Of a DNA stretch of 13,952 bases, positions 1-6,546 are shown piece by piece. Position numbers and translations under genes: made by a program. Within the stretch, counting starts at the first letter, position 1. Each line of letters starts with the position of its first letter. The notes beneath the pieces were generated by a model. It made no database searches and was not told the DNA's origin. It saw nothing but the letters and a program-made list of their open reading frames with translations. This stretch comes from Baffinella frigidus (lineage: Eukaryota > Cryptophyceae > Cryptomonadales > Baffinellaceae): assembly GCA_026770585.1 (NCBI GenBank), contig MU646839.1:44945-58896 (forward strand), given 5' to 3'.

Positions 1-43
1 GGGGGGGGGGGGGGGGGCTCCTTATGAGCGAGGTACCCCTGTA
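1..43. mobile_element. Family A foldback element (MITE), right end only
   Basis: The window opens in a run of 17 G, followed by the right terminal inverted repeat of family A (CTTATGAGCGAGGTACCCCT then GTA). The left half lies outside the window. Complete copies elsewhere here are 121-133 bp and have the same C-run/G-run flanks inside their terminal repeats. Confidence 0.85.
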
Positions 44-89
44 GAGGGTTGCGGGAGAGTGAGTGCACGCGCCGTTTCTACGGGGCTCG

Positions 90-213
90 TACAGGGGTAC
101 CTCGCTCATAAGAAAGCGCCCCGCCCCCCTAAGGACCACCACAGGACCCTAGGCATGGTCCTACTGTAGGGTCCTAAGGGGAGGCTGTTTCTTATGAGCG
201 AGGTACCCCTGTA
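90..213. mobile_element. Family A foldback element (MITE)
   Basis: 124 bp. The ends are near-perfect inverted repeats starting TACAGGGGTACCTCGCTCAT, then a C-run on the left and a G-rich stretch on the right around a core containing CCTACTGTAGGGTCCTA. The terminal TA is the likely target duplication. There is no coding capacity, so it is a non-autonomous DNA element. The left terminal repeat reads YRGTSLIRN in one frame, which produces spurious short reading frames. Confidence 0.9.
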
Positions 214-219
214 GGCTCC

Positions 220-262
220 CAGGAAGTGGCGAACCACCACTTCCTGTCCACCGTGCGGTGGA
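220..262. repeat. Two tandem hairpins next to a family A element
   Basis: CAGGAAGTGG (220-229) pairs perfectly with CCACTTCCTG (237-246) across a 7-nt loop. It is followed at once by TCCACCG (247-253) pairing with CGGTGGA (256-262). No role can be assigned. Confidence 0.7.
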
Positions 263-476
263 CATTCATCGTGAGCAGCCCCTGTGTGAGCGGGAGAGAC
301 TCGGCTCACACTTTATTCCAAAATCTGAGACCCAGGGGGTCAATTCTCAGGGGGGGGGGGCGGGAAGGTGTGTGAGCGAGAGGATTATTTGTTGTGGGGT
401 ACATGTGAGAGTTGGCGAGTGGGTCCCAAGCGCCTCGTGTGTGTCCGAGAGGTGGGCACGACGACTACATGTAGAC
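263..476. other. Intergenic stretch with no recognisable gene
   Basis: G-rich sequence including a run of about 10 G near 350-360. Short open frames cross it but show no domain, no codon pattern and no splice context. Confidence 0.5.
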
Positions 477-556
477 GAAAGGAATCAGGGCTTTTCTACG
501 CAACAAGTCCCAGTGTCCGCCTGTAGTGGGAGTTAAAAGAACCTAAAGGACCTAAC
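475..556 (+). repeat. Dispersed repeat family H, copy 1
   Basis: Diverged copy of an approximately 85-bp repeat seen again at 10978-11064, 13303-13384 (inverted) and, degraded, 4266-4369. Shared blocks are GAAAGGAA, CAGTGTCCGCCT, TGGGAG and AAAGGACCT. No terminal inverted repeat was found; the class is unknown. Confidence 0.65.
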
Positions 557-599
557 GGCACTGTGAACGCTGCTCGATGATCCTTCACTCCCTATTACA

Positions 600-757
600 T
601 ACTAACAGAGCTGGTAGGAGGTGGAGTTAGAATTCCTCCGGGAAATGCTCGTGTGAGCGGCCGACACGGGGTACAGTAAGTGGCACAATGCGTAGCATGT
701 GCGGCGCTGACGCTGGTTATTTGGCAATAAATTATCAATTTCACTACTAACAGAGCT
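600..757 (+). mobile_element. SINE-like element G, copy 1, with 13-bp target-site duplication
   Basis: A body at 613-744 lies between perfect direct repeats TACTAACAGAGCT (600-612 and 745-757). Related copies are at 4085-4205 (inverted) and about 12166-12292. The conserved core includes GGCCGACACGGGGTACAGTA and GACGCTG, and one end is AT-rich (GGCAATAAATTATCAAT). There are no terminal inverted repeats. Direct repeats of this length with no inverted termini fit insertion by a LINE-type target-primed mechanism. I could not find clear pol III A/B boxes, so the parent RNA is unknown. Confidence 0.7.
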
Positions 758-803
758 CACCCCGAATACAGTCGATCTAACAGCCCGAGACAGGCTCGTC
801 CTA

Positions 804-965
804 CCCACAGAGCGGGCTTCGAAGGGATTTTCGGCCCAAATCTTGCCACCTTTCCGTTACCGTATCCGTAGGAACCCCCCTATGCCGCTACGAGTTGCCT
901 ACCGTAGGGTCCTAGATCTTATCGCTTAGGGCTTATTCGAAATCCCTTCGAAGTCCGCTGTGTGG
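804..965 (+). mobile_element. Family J foldback element, copy 1
   Basis: About 162 bp with imperfect inverted termini: CCCACAGAGCGGGCTTCGAA on the left, and the complement of CCACACAGCGGACTTCGAAG on the right. The interior contains TATCCGTAGGAACCCCCCTA and TACCGTAGGGTCCTAG. Other copies: 3865-4028 (inverted) and 9844-9991 (right end lost). Non-coding. Confidence 0.8.
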
Positions 966-988
966 ACTCGGTCATCACACACACTGTG

Positions 989-1112
989 TACAGGGGTACC
1001 TCGCTCATAAGAAACTCCCCCCCCCCCCCCAGGACCACCATAGGGCCCTAGGCATAGTCCTACTGTAGGGTCCTAGGGGGAGGAAGTTTCTAATGAGCAG
1101 AATATCCCTGTA
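989..1112. mobile_element. Family A foldback element (MITE) with decayed right end
   Basis: The left terminal repeat is intact. The right one is eroded (TAATGAGCAGAATATCCCTGTA). The terminal TA at 1111-1112 runs directly into CAGGGGTGCC, the beginning of another family A left end, so two elements appear to share one TA. Confidence 0.8.
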
Positions 1113-1349
1113 CAGGGGTGCCTCCATTGCCCAACAACCTCTCCCCCTAGGACCAGAGAGAGACCTTTATTCCTTGCCCCAGGGTTCTACGGTAGGCCTG
1201 TCCGTAGGAGCCTAGGAGCCCTACGAGAAGCAAAAGTGCGTTTATTACGGATCGAAGCCAACAGTCTAGAGGCGGTGTGGTGTCCTGACTCGCTGGTTAT
1301 CCCTGCGGTGGTTGCAGAGTGCAGCCACCCAGGCCTTACACCTTGGACA
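1113..1349. other. No gene seen; scattered core motifs
   Basis: Contains a fragment of a family A left terminus at the start and several CTACGGTAGG/CCTAGGAG motifs like those in family A, D and J interiors. No domain-bearing reading frame. Confidence 0.5.
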
Positions 1350-1427
1350 GAGAAAGAGAGGGAGCGGGAGAGAGATAGCGAGACAGAGGGAGAGAGGGAG
1401 AGGGAGAGAGAGGGAGAGAGGGAGTCC
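1350..1427. repeat. Purine (GA) low-complexity tract
   Basis: Almost pure A/G: GAGAG, GGGAGAGAGA and similar runs. A second, more regular GA tract lies at 1560-1598. Both generate artefactual Ser/Leu- or Arg/Glu-rich frames. Confidence 0.9.
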
Positions 1428-1474
1428 ATAGGACCCCCCCGCCCAGGACCCCCCTAGGGCCCTAAAAACTGGCC

Positions 1475-1565
1475 TACTGAAGTGTCCTATCAGGGGGCGT
1501 GCCCTCACGGCAAGTTACCCCTTTACGGAGGTAGTAGCGAAACCCCCACCCCTGATGAGGAAAGA

Positions 1566-1598
<33 letters not shown>

Positions 1599-1906
1599 GC
1601 CATAAGAACGCCCCCCCCCTAGGACCAGGCCTACGGAAGTGTCCCTAGGAAGAGGCGTGTCCTTACGACGATGCGCTCCAGTTTAATTCCGGACCAAGAC
1701 AGAATCTGTCCCGCTTTCTTAAGCTCCCCACGCGGAAGGTAAGGGTGTATTTGCTATTTTAGGCATCAAATGATGCTATCTTACGCCTTTGCATCAAGAC
1801 AGATTCTGGTATGGTCCGAGATGAAATTCCAGTACTCTCCTAGGACTGCCCTCCGTAGGGCCCTACGGAAGTGTTCTACCAGGAGGCGTTTCCTTACGAC
1901 TGCGGG
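1475..1906. repeat. Degenerate units related to the 135-bp satellite
   Basis: The blocks CTACGGAAGTGTCCTA, GGAGGCGT and TCCTTACGAC recur at about 1475, 1631 and 1862, spaced irregularly and broken by the GA tract and a foldback element. They are diverged relatives of the regular array that follows. Confidence 0.6.
1691..1817. mobile_element. Decayed foldback element
   Basis: GGACCAAGACAGAATCTGTC (1691-1710) is largely the reverse complement of GACAGATTCTGGTATGGTCC (1798-1817), and imperfect similarity extends outward. The interior holds a small perfect hairpin, GCATCA-AA-TGATGC (1763-1776). A single copy here, so the family is unplaced. Confidence 0.5.
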
Positions 1907-2176
1907 GTCAGTAGTGGAGCACCCATCCCTGCGGGGGAATGAGCGCTAGGGCCTACACTCCCGCTCGATCACCAATCGTATGATCCTGTGAATAGGCCCA
2001 CAAAAGTGTCCTAGGAGGCGTTGCGAGTTCCCCCTTGCGGAGTCAGTAGCGGAACACCCATCCCTGCGGGGGAATGAGCGCTAGGGCCTACACTCCCGCT
2101 CGATCACCAATCGTATGATCCTGTGAATAGGCCTACGAAAGTGTCCTAGGAGGCGTTGCGAGTTGCCCCTTGAGGA
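1907..2176 (+). repeat. 135-bp tandem repeat, two near-identical units
   Basis: Units 1907-2041 and 2042-2176 both begin GTCAGTAG and carry GAATGAGCGCTAGGGCCTAC and CACCAATCGTATGATCCTGT. They differ at only a few positions, so duplication was recent. Partial units begin at 2177 and 2342. Confidence 0.9.
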
Positions 2177-2400
2177 GTCAGTAGCGGAACACCCATCCCT
2201 GAGGAGGGATGAGCTCCCCCATGTGAGACCCCATCGAGGCTCATCACCTGTCCGACCCAGGCTCACACCATGACCAACCTCCATAGCCCTACGGAAGTGT
2301 CCTATCAGGAGGGTTTTCCTCCGTAGTCGTACGACTGCAGAGTTAGTAGCGAAACACCCATCCCTGGGGAGGGACGAGCGCTAGGGCGTTCAGCGCTTCG
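2177..2400 (+). repeat. Partial 135-bp units with a family B insertion
   Basis: Begins as a third satellite unit (GTCAGTAGCGGAACACCC) and departs after about 40 bp. It holds a family B block at 2235-2268 (CGAGGCTCATCACCTGTCCG), then returns to satellite sequence (CTACGGAAGTGTCCTATCAG), ending in a fourth partial unit from 2342. Confidence 0.65.
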
Positions 2401-2435
2401 CTGCCCAGGTCCTTCGCTATCTGCATCACCTGGTC

Positions 2436-2615
2436 AGGGATTAGGGATTACTAAGCCGCATTCGGGATCCGGCATTAGGGATTAGGGATTAGGGATTAGG
2501 GATTAGGATTAGGGATTAGGGATTAGGGATTAGGAATTAGGCATTAGGCATTAGGCATTCAGGATTAGGCATTCAGGATTAGGCATTAGGCATTAGACAC
2601 TAGGCATTAGGGTCA
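2436..2615 (+). repeat. TTAGGGA-type degenerate short tandem array
   Basis: Repeats of a 7-mer (GGGATTA), grading into GCATTAG and CATTCAG variants. A short relic of the same array is at 3145-3182. It is telomere-like in composition but is not the TTTAGGG unit seen further on. Confidence 0.85.
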
Positions 2616-2682
2616 AGATGGGGAGAAATGAGGCGGTATTACAATGGTGCAATGGTGGATGGTGGACAGATAAGTATGGTAG

Positions 2683-2786
2683 TATCCCTCAAGTGACCAG
2701 TAGGCCCACGCGCCCTACCGTAGGGCCCTTGGACCTGCCTAGGGCTTCCACGGGCGATTATTCACCCGTTGGTCACTTAAGGGATA
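2683..2786 (+). mobile_element. Family D foldback element (MITE), copy 1
   Basis: 104 bp. Inverted termini TATCCCTCAAGTGACCAG and CTGGTCACTTGAGGGATA (the right one read with two changes), with TA at both ends. The core CCTACCGTAGGGCCC is close to those of families A and J. Other copies: 11263-11367 (inverted) and 13001-13113. Confidence 0.85.
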
Positions 2787-2841
2787 AGGTACGGGAAGAG
2801 CGCTAGGGCATGCAGTGCTTCGCTGGCCAGGTTCCGCGCTA

Positions 2842-2981
2842 TTATCCGGGGAAACCTATTTTTCTTTCATTTGATGGCAATCAAAATTACTACACAGATT
2901 CTTTTATATTACTAATAAGAACAAATTGTGTAGTAATTTTCGTTGCCATCAAATGAAAGAAAAATAGGTTTTCCCGGATAA
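2842..2981. mobile_element. Family E: 140-bp long-arm foldback element
   Basis: Arms 2842-2896 and 2927-2981 are inverted repeats of 55 nt with three mismatches, beginning TTATCCGGG. They enclose a 30-nt AT-rich loop. GCTA flanks both ends (2838-2841, 2982-2985), suggesting a 4-bp target duplication. The host sequence around it (CGCTTCGCTG..CAGG) recurs without the insertion at about 2393-2430. No coding capacity. Confidence 0.85.
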
Positions 2982-3014
2982 GCTAGCTGCGCCACCTGTT
3001 TTGGAGCGTATTGT

Positions 3015-3115
3015 GAGATCGCTTCATTAGTCAGCCGAGATACCTTCATTAGTCAACCAAAGATAGCTTCATTAGTCAACCACCGAGGCTCGTCACCTGT
3101 CCGACCAAGGCTCAC
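3015..3115 (+). repeat. Family B repeat with a 23-bp tandem motif
   Basis: Three tandem units of about 23 bp centred on CTTCATTAGTCAACC (3021, 3043, 3066), followed by CGAGGCTCGTCACCTGTCCG and GGCTCACA. The same combination is found at 13571-13752, where a family A element splits it, and in part at 2235-2268, 12061-12117 and (inverted) 3636-3710. Confidence 0.75.
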
Positions 3116-3186
3116 ATATTGCGTTAGGGATGATTCATAGAATGGCATATGGCATTAGGCATTATGTATTAGGCATTAGGGACCAC

Positions 3187-3230
3187 TCAGAACACTAATC
3201 GGTGCGACGAAATAGACTGAGACGGAGCCA
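3187..3230. mobile_element. Family I foldback element, terminal fragment
   Basis: AATCGGTGCGACGAAATAGA then CTGAGACGGAGCCAG matches the right end of the family I copies at 7249-7385 and 10690-10825. The rest of the element is absent. Confidence 0.6.
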
Positions 3231-3600
3231 GGAGATTGAGACCCGAGAAGCCCCGCGCAACGTTGTTGAGAGCCACTTTACACGTCACGGTGGTCAACTC
3301 ATTAACTCAATGGCAGAATCCTTCAAATCGAAGGATTCCGCCAAAAGTTGACTGTGCGGCAGGGGGGGTTGACTTTTGCGATTGCCTCCCATCAGATCTA
3401 GCGTAGATTAGGGGTTGTGGACCAGGGTCGAGGTGGAGAACTGAGGCCGTTCTGTAATAAAACAAAGTGGTGAGAACTAAGTCTAAGGCCAACATTCGAA
3501 CGTTGTTTAAAAAGGAGGGATTAGGAATTTGGGTCAAGGTGAAGAACAGCGGCCAACGTTTGAGTTGATTGAGGGCGCCACTTTGGCTGGTTCGGACCCT
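3231..3600. other. No gene recognised; one nested hairpin
   Basis: GTCAACT (3293-3299) and AGTTGAC (3346-3352) enclose an inner hairpin. In it, GAATCCTTC (3316-3324) pairs with GAAGGATTC (3330-3338), extended by TGGC/GCCA. Two minus-strand frames of 76 and 112 codons overlap this stretch and the next but show no family signature. Confidence 0.55.
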
Positions 3601-3840
3601 GACGTTGACAGTTTGTATGTGGGGGTACCTTGGAGTGTGGGTGTGAGCCTCGGTCGGTCAGGTGGCGAGCCTCGGTCATGGACCAGGTCGCGAGCCTCTA
3701 GTTGAGTGATGTGAACGGTCAATGAACTCAGGTTTGGTCTCAGCTCGTGTTGCCCCAGGGCCTTGTGAGACGCCTCCCCTCTAGCGGGGTCATAGTGGGG
3801 GTATCTTTGAGTGTGGGGGTACCTTTGAAAAATCTTTCCA
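3601..3840 (-). repeat. Inverted and rearranged family B copies
   Basis: On the minus strand the block GAGGCTCGCCACCTGACCGA occurs, with partial repeats of GAGGCTCGCGACC. GTGGGGGTACCTT/GGTATCTTTGAGTGTGG recurs at about 3617, 3796 and 3813. The stretch is a patchwork of family B pieces with no gene. Confidence 0.5.
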
Positions 3841-3864
3841 CTGCACAGAGGCCTCCTTTCCAAA

Positions 3865-4028
3865 CCACACACCGGACTTCAAAGGGATTTTGAACAACCC
3901 CTTGGTGAATAATCCATATGCCCTACGGTATCTATGAGGCAGGAACATAGGGGGAGTTCCTACGGATAACGTAACGGATAGTAGGTCCGCATCTGGCCGA
4001 AAATCCCTTCGTAGCCCGCTGTGTGGGA
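3865..4028 (-). mobile_element. Family J foldback element, copy 2
   Basis: Inverted relative to copy 1. Left terminus CCACACACCGGACTTCAAAG; right terminus complement of CCCACACAGCGGGCTACGAA. The interior GGGGGAGTTCCTACGGATAA matches copy 1 in reverse complement. Confidence 0.8.
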
Positions 4029-4071
4029 GGGTGGGGAGAAGTGAGACCTTAGAAGGGCCCCGGCGGACGTT

Positions 4072-4218
4072 ATCAGGTTATGGAGAGACATTGATAATTT
4101 ATTGCCAAACAGTCAGCGTCAGTGTCGCACATGCTACGCATTGTGCCATTACTGTACCCCGTGTCGGCCGCTCATGCGAGCATTTTCCGGATGGATTCTA
4201 AATCCATCAGGTTATGGA
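4072..4218 (-). mobile_element. SINE-like element G, copy 2, with 13-bp target-site duplication
   Basis: Perfect 13-bp direct repeats ATCAGGTTATGGA at 4072-4084 and 4206-4218 flank a 121-bp body that is the reverse complement of copy 1. The AT-rich end (ATTGATAATTTATTGCC) abuts the left duplication. The duplication sequence differs from copy 1, as expected for independent insertions. Confidence 0.75.
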
Positions 4219-4265
4219 TTTCGCTTCGGGAGAGGCTTATTTCGTCTCACGAACAAAGCTAAATG

Positions 4266-4369
4266 CGATCCGAAAGTAAAAATGTTTTCTCTGCAGATCC
4301 TTTCTACGGAAGGGCGTGTCGTTGGGCCATGTTGGGAGAAATTAAAACCTAAAGGACCTAAAGGACAAA
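4266..4369 (+). repeat. Family H repeat, degraded copy
   Basis: GATCCGAAAG, CTCTGCAGA, GTTGGGAG and ACCTAAAGGACC appear in the same order as in the better copy at 10978-11064, with insertions between them. Confidence 0.5.
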
Positions 4370-4373
4370 AGTC

Positions 4374-4514
4374 TAGCTCTGCCTCCGTCTCCCTCGGTCT
4401 CACCAATTTGGTGAGACCAGGCTCGTCCCCGCTCCCAAGTTGACGGAGGTGTACCACACACCAAGAAGTCAACTTAGGAATAGTCTGCGAGCCAACCGAG
4501 GTGGGACGGAGGCA
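4374..4514 (-). mobile_element. Family I foldback element, copy 1
   Basis: Starts TAGCTCTGCCTCCGTCTCCC and matches the reverse complement of the 7249-7385 copy through CCAATTTGGTGAG, AAGTTGACGGA and GTACCACACACC. The right end is eroded and runs into a CT microsatellite. A further left-end fragment, TAGCTCTGCCTCACTCGGTT, begins at 4569. Confidence 0.7.
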
Positions 4515-4515
4515 C

Positions 4516-4554
4516 GCTCTCTCTCTCTCTCTCTCTATCTATCTCTTTCTCTCA
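4516..4554 (+). repeat. CT microsatellite
   Basis: (CT)n with CTAT interruptions. Confidence 0.95.
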
Positions 4555-4648
4555 TGATGTTGGTATCCTAGCTCTGCCTCACTCGGTTGGCAGGGCGAGA
4601 TATCCTCTGCCCAAACACCTCCCTGGATGAACGAACCTCGCGCGTCAA

Positions 4649-4735
4649 AACCCTAAACCCTAAACCCTAAACCCTAAACCCTAAACCCTAGAACCCTAGA
4701 ACCCTAAACCCTATACCCTCAAGTCTAAACCCTAA
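4649..4735 (-). repeat. CCCTAAA telomere-type array (C-rich on plus strand)
   Basis: Six nearly perfect CCCTAAA units at 4649-4690 followed by degenerate ones (CCCTAGAA, CCCTATA). The orientation flips in the next block (TTTAGGG on the plus strand), so the two blocks point away from one another and are internal, not a telomere end. Confidence 0.9.
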
Positions 4736-4794
4736 GTACAAATCCCACTTTGTGACCTGAGAAGGGCCCCGTGTGATGCTCCGGGGAAAGCTCG

Positions 4795-5595
4795 GAGACA
4801 CTTCGGGTCCTTCCTGGGGAATCGAGGGATAGGGGTTCAAAGTTGAGGGTTCAGCGTTCAGCGTTTAGCGTTGAGCGTTTAGCGTTTAGCGTTTGGGTTA
4901 AGCGTTAAGCGTTGTGGGAGAGTTCAGGAGGATTTTGGATTGCCAATGATAGAGCTGTCTCCTTCCTGGGGAATCGAGGGATGAGGGTTTGGGGTTGAGC
5001 GTTGGGCGTTTGGCGCTAAGCGTGGAGGGGATACAGGGGGGATGTATGAGATCAAGGGGGGGGTGTAGCGTTTAGCGTTTAGCGTTTAGCGTTCAGCGTT
5101 TAGCGTTTAGCGTTTAGCGTTTAGCGATGAGGGAGAGTTCAGGAGGTGCTGGGAGTGCGCCAATGACAGAGCGTTCTCCTTCCCGGGGGGGGTTAGCGTT
5201 TGGGGTTTGGGGTTTGGGGTTGAGGGCTTGGGGTTTAGGGTTGAGGGTTGAGGGTTTAGCGTTCAGTGTTTAGGGTTTAGCGTTTATCGTTCAGTGTTCA
5301 GGGTTTAGGGTTTAGGGTTTAGGGTTTAGGGTTTAGAGTTAAGGGTTTAGGGTTTAGGCTTGAGGGTTTAGGGTTTAGGGTTTAGGGTTTGGGCTTTAGA
5401 CTTCAGGCTTTAGGGTTTAGAGTTTGGGAGTGCGCCCAGCAGAGGGCTTTCTCCTTCCTGGGGGAGGTGTAGCGTTGAGCGTTTAGGGTTTAGTGTTTAG
5501 GGTTTGGGGTTTGGGGTTGAGGGTTGTGGTTGAGGTTTGACATTGCGACCAGCAGACGGGTTCCTCCTTCCTGGAGCATAGAGGGGGGATCTATG
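4795..5595 (-). other. Five copies of a short exon-like cassette inside the telomere-like array
   Basis: Cassettes lie near 4800-4830, 4935-4984, 5149-5188, 5425-5465 and 5539-5594. Read on the minus strand, most have CCCCAG or a similar acceptor-like end, then GAAGGAG and about 35 nt ending CACTCCC. In one frame these give related peptides (EGESPLLGALP, EGERSVIGALP, EGDSSIIGNPK, EGGTRLLVAMS). The CCCTAAA sense on this strand is the same as in the introns of the gene at 6433-10970. No convincing 5' splice site follows the cassettes, so they may simply be part of a higher-order repeat. Confidence 0.35.
4828..5535 (+). repeat. TTTAGGG/TTTAGCG degenerate arrays with interspersed cassettes
   Basis: G-rich telomere-like units on the plus strand. 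Sub-blocks are homogeneous for different variants: TTTAGCG at about 4859-4910 and 5066-5125, TTTAGGG at about 5299-5335 (nearly perfect) and 5360-5390. Short unique cassettes break the array at regular intervals. Confidence 0.85.
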
Positions 5596-5611
5596 GTCGA
5601 TGTATGCGATC

Positions 5612-5755
5612 TTATGCAGGACGGGAGGGCGGGCGGGAGGAGCGACGAACCGCGGGGAAGGTGTCAGGGGAAGGCGTCGGGAACATCGCTCTGACGATGA
5701 GGATGACGACGAATGCGACGACAAAGAAGTCGACCCATCCGAACTTGTGGCCCAT
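5612..5755 (-). CDS. Possible 47-residue single-pass membrane protein
   Basis: I do not recognise it. The frame starts at an ATG in a good eukaryotic context (GCACCATGG) and encodes MGHKFGWVDFF, then an uncharged hydrophobic stretch of about 14 residues (positions 9-22, FFVVAFVVILIV). A Pro/Ser/Arg-rich tail follows and the frame stops at 5612. Codons in the first 36 positions end mostly in C or G, as in the gene at 6433. It lies divergent to that gene, with about 680 bp between the two starts. The low-complexity tail could be an artefact, or an intron could begin inside it; no cDNA evidence is available. A longer in-frame extension upstream reaches 5917 but looks like untranslated sequence. 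Confidence 0.35.
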   Translation of the reverse strand: MGHKFGWVDFFVVAFVVILIVRAMFPTPSPDTFPAVRRSSRPPSRPA

Positions 5756-5967
5756 GGTGCCGCGCGAGGCGGGAACGCTGCCGTGGGGCAGGATAAGGCT
5801 GGTGATCAAGTGATTTGCTGATCGCGGGGGGGGGTGTAGTGGGCGGTAGGGCTGGTGATGAGGAGAGGTTGGATCATAGGTCGGGGCGGGAAGGCACGCA
5901 ACACAACGATGGGGCAAAGGTTCAGGTGGGACTGGGGAAGAGAACGGTGGGTGGAGACCTGCGGGGC

Positions 5968-6055
5968 ATGACTGCCGAAGAGCTGAAGGCTGAGAGGTGC
6001 GCTACTTGTGTGGATGAAGTGCGCTCTTATCTTTTGCTCTTCCTCGCTGACGAAA
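5968..6055 (+). other. Possible exon of unknown gene
   Basis: An ATG at 5968 opens MTAEELKAERCATCVDEV, followed by a short hydrophobic segment (YLLLFLADE). It meets a good 5' splice-site match (GTATGTG) at 6056. No partner exon could be joined with confidence; the main gene's own ATG at 6433 needs no upstream exon. Chance open frame is a real alternative. Confidence 0.2.
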
Positions 6056-6117
6056 GTATGTGGAGAGATAGGGAAGCTGTGTGTGTGTTTGCTGTTCTAT
6101 GTCTTCCCCCACTGTGA

Positions 6118-6432
6118 GGGTCGTGGGGGTCACTATCTGGGGGTCACTATTTGAACATTCACTTAGAAAAGTCACTAAGACAGTCAGATCAACTTACGTC
6201 AACTTGTTGACTTTGCCCCTTGGTCACGTGACTCGATCCCTAAGTCAACTCCGCGACTTATGGCGCGGCGAACAAGGGTCATCAGACGCCGTTCTTCTTC
6301 CCCCTCCCCTCACAAGCCCGTGTTCGGCCCCCAGGTTGTTGAAAGCTCCGGTCGCTGCTATCCTAGCCCCCCTCTCTCCGCAGCTCCAACCGTTCCCCGC
6401 TTGGGGTCGGAGAACACACAAGAAACCAGACC
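6118..6432 (+). promoter_or_regulatory. Upstream region of the main gene with palindromic motifs
   Basis: GTCACGTGAC (6223-6232) is a perfect 10-bp palindrome with a CACGTG core, the G-box/E-box type bound by bZIP and bHLH factors in many eukaryotes. GTCAACTTGTTGAC (6198-6211) is a second short inverted repeat with two TTGAC cores. No TATA box is evident. The block TTGGTCACGT here is repeated in the arms of the palindrome in intron 7. The regulatory role is inference. Confidence 0.3.
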
Positions 6433-6546
6433 ATGGCCCTCGCGCTCGACCAAGTGCGCAAGATCGCGTCAGAGGAGCGCCTGAAGGAGACCTTCTTCAA
6501 TGAAACCTCCCGCGTCGTCTCCTTCGCGCCGGACTCTCCCGGAAAT
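6433..6546 (+). CDS. Main gene exon 1 (residues 1-38)
   Basis: Ends SFAPDSPGN at a GTGAGC donor. Intron 1 (6547-6633, 87 nt) ends CCATGAACAG. The intron is open in frame and a multiple of three, so retention would add 29 residues without a stop. The spliced form is preferred because VVSFAPDSPGN then runs straight into ARINVYYSTG, matching the domain as I recall it. Confidence 0.75.

Noticed and set aside
613-744. tRNA or 5S RNA gene within element G
   Set aside because: No cloverleaf or convincing A/B box sequence could be found; only the SINE-like insertion features are supported.
1187-1508. Ser/Leu/Pro- and Arg/Glu-rich frames of 73-80 codons
   Set aside because: They derive from the purine microsatellite and differ wholly between frames; there is no gene context.
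4102-4443. 113-codon plus-strand frame
   Set aside because: It is a concatenation of element G, family H and family I sequence; each piece recurs elsewhere in non-coding contexts.
4649-5535. A telomere or telomere-fusion point
   Set aside because: CCCTAAA is followed by TTTAGGG, the opposite of a head-to-head fusion. The units are degenerate and similar arrays occur inside introns several kilobases away.
6081-6503. Plus-strand frame of 140 codons starting in the upstream region
   Set aside because: It overlaps exon 1 in another frame and has Ser/Pro-rich noise composition. The frame from 6433 has the better start context and continues into supported exons.
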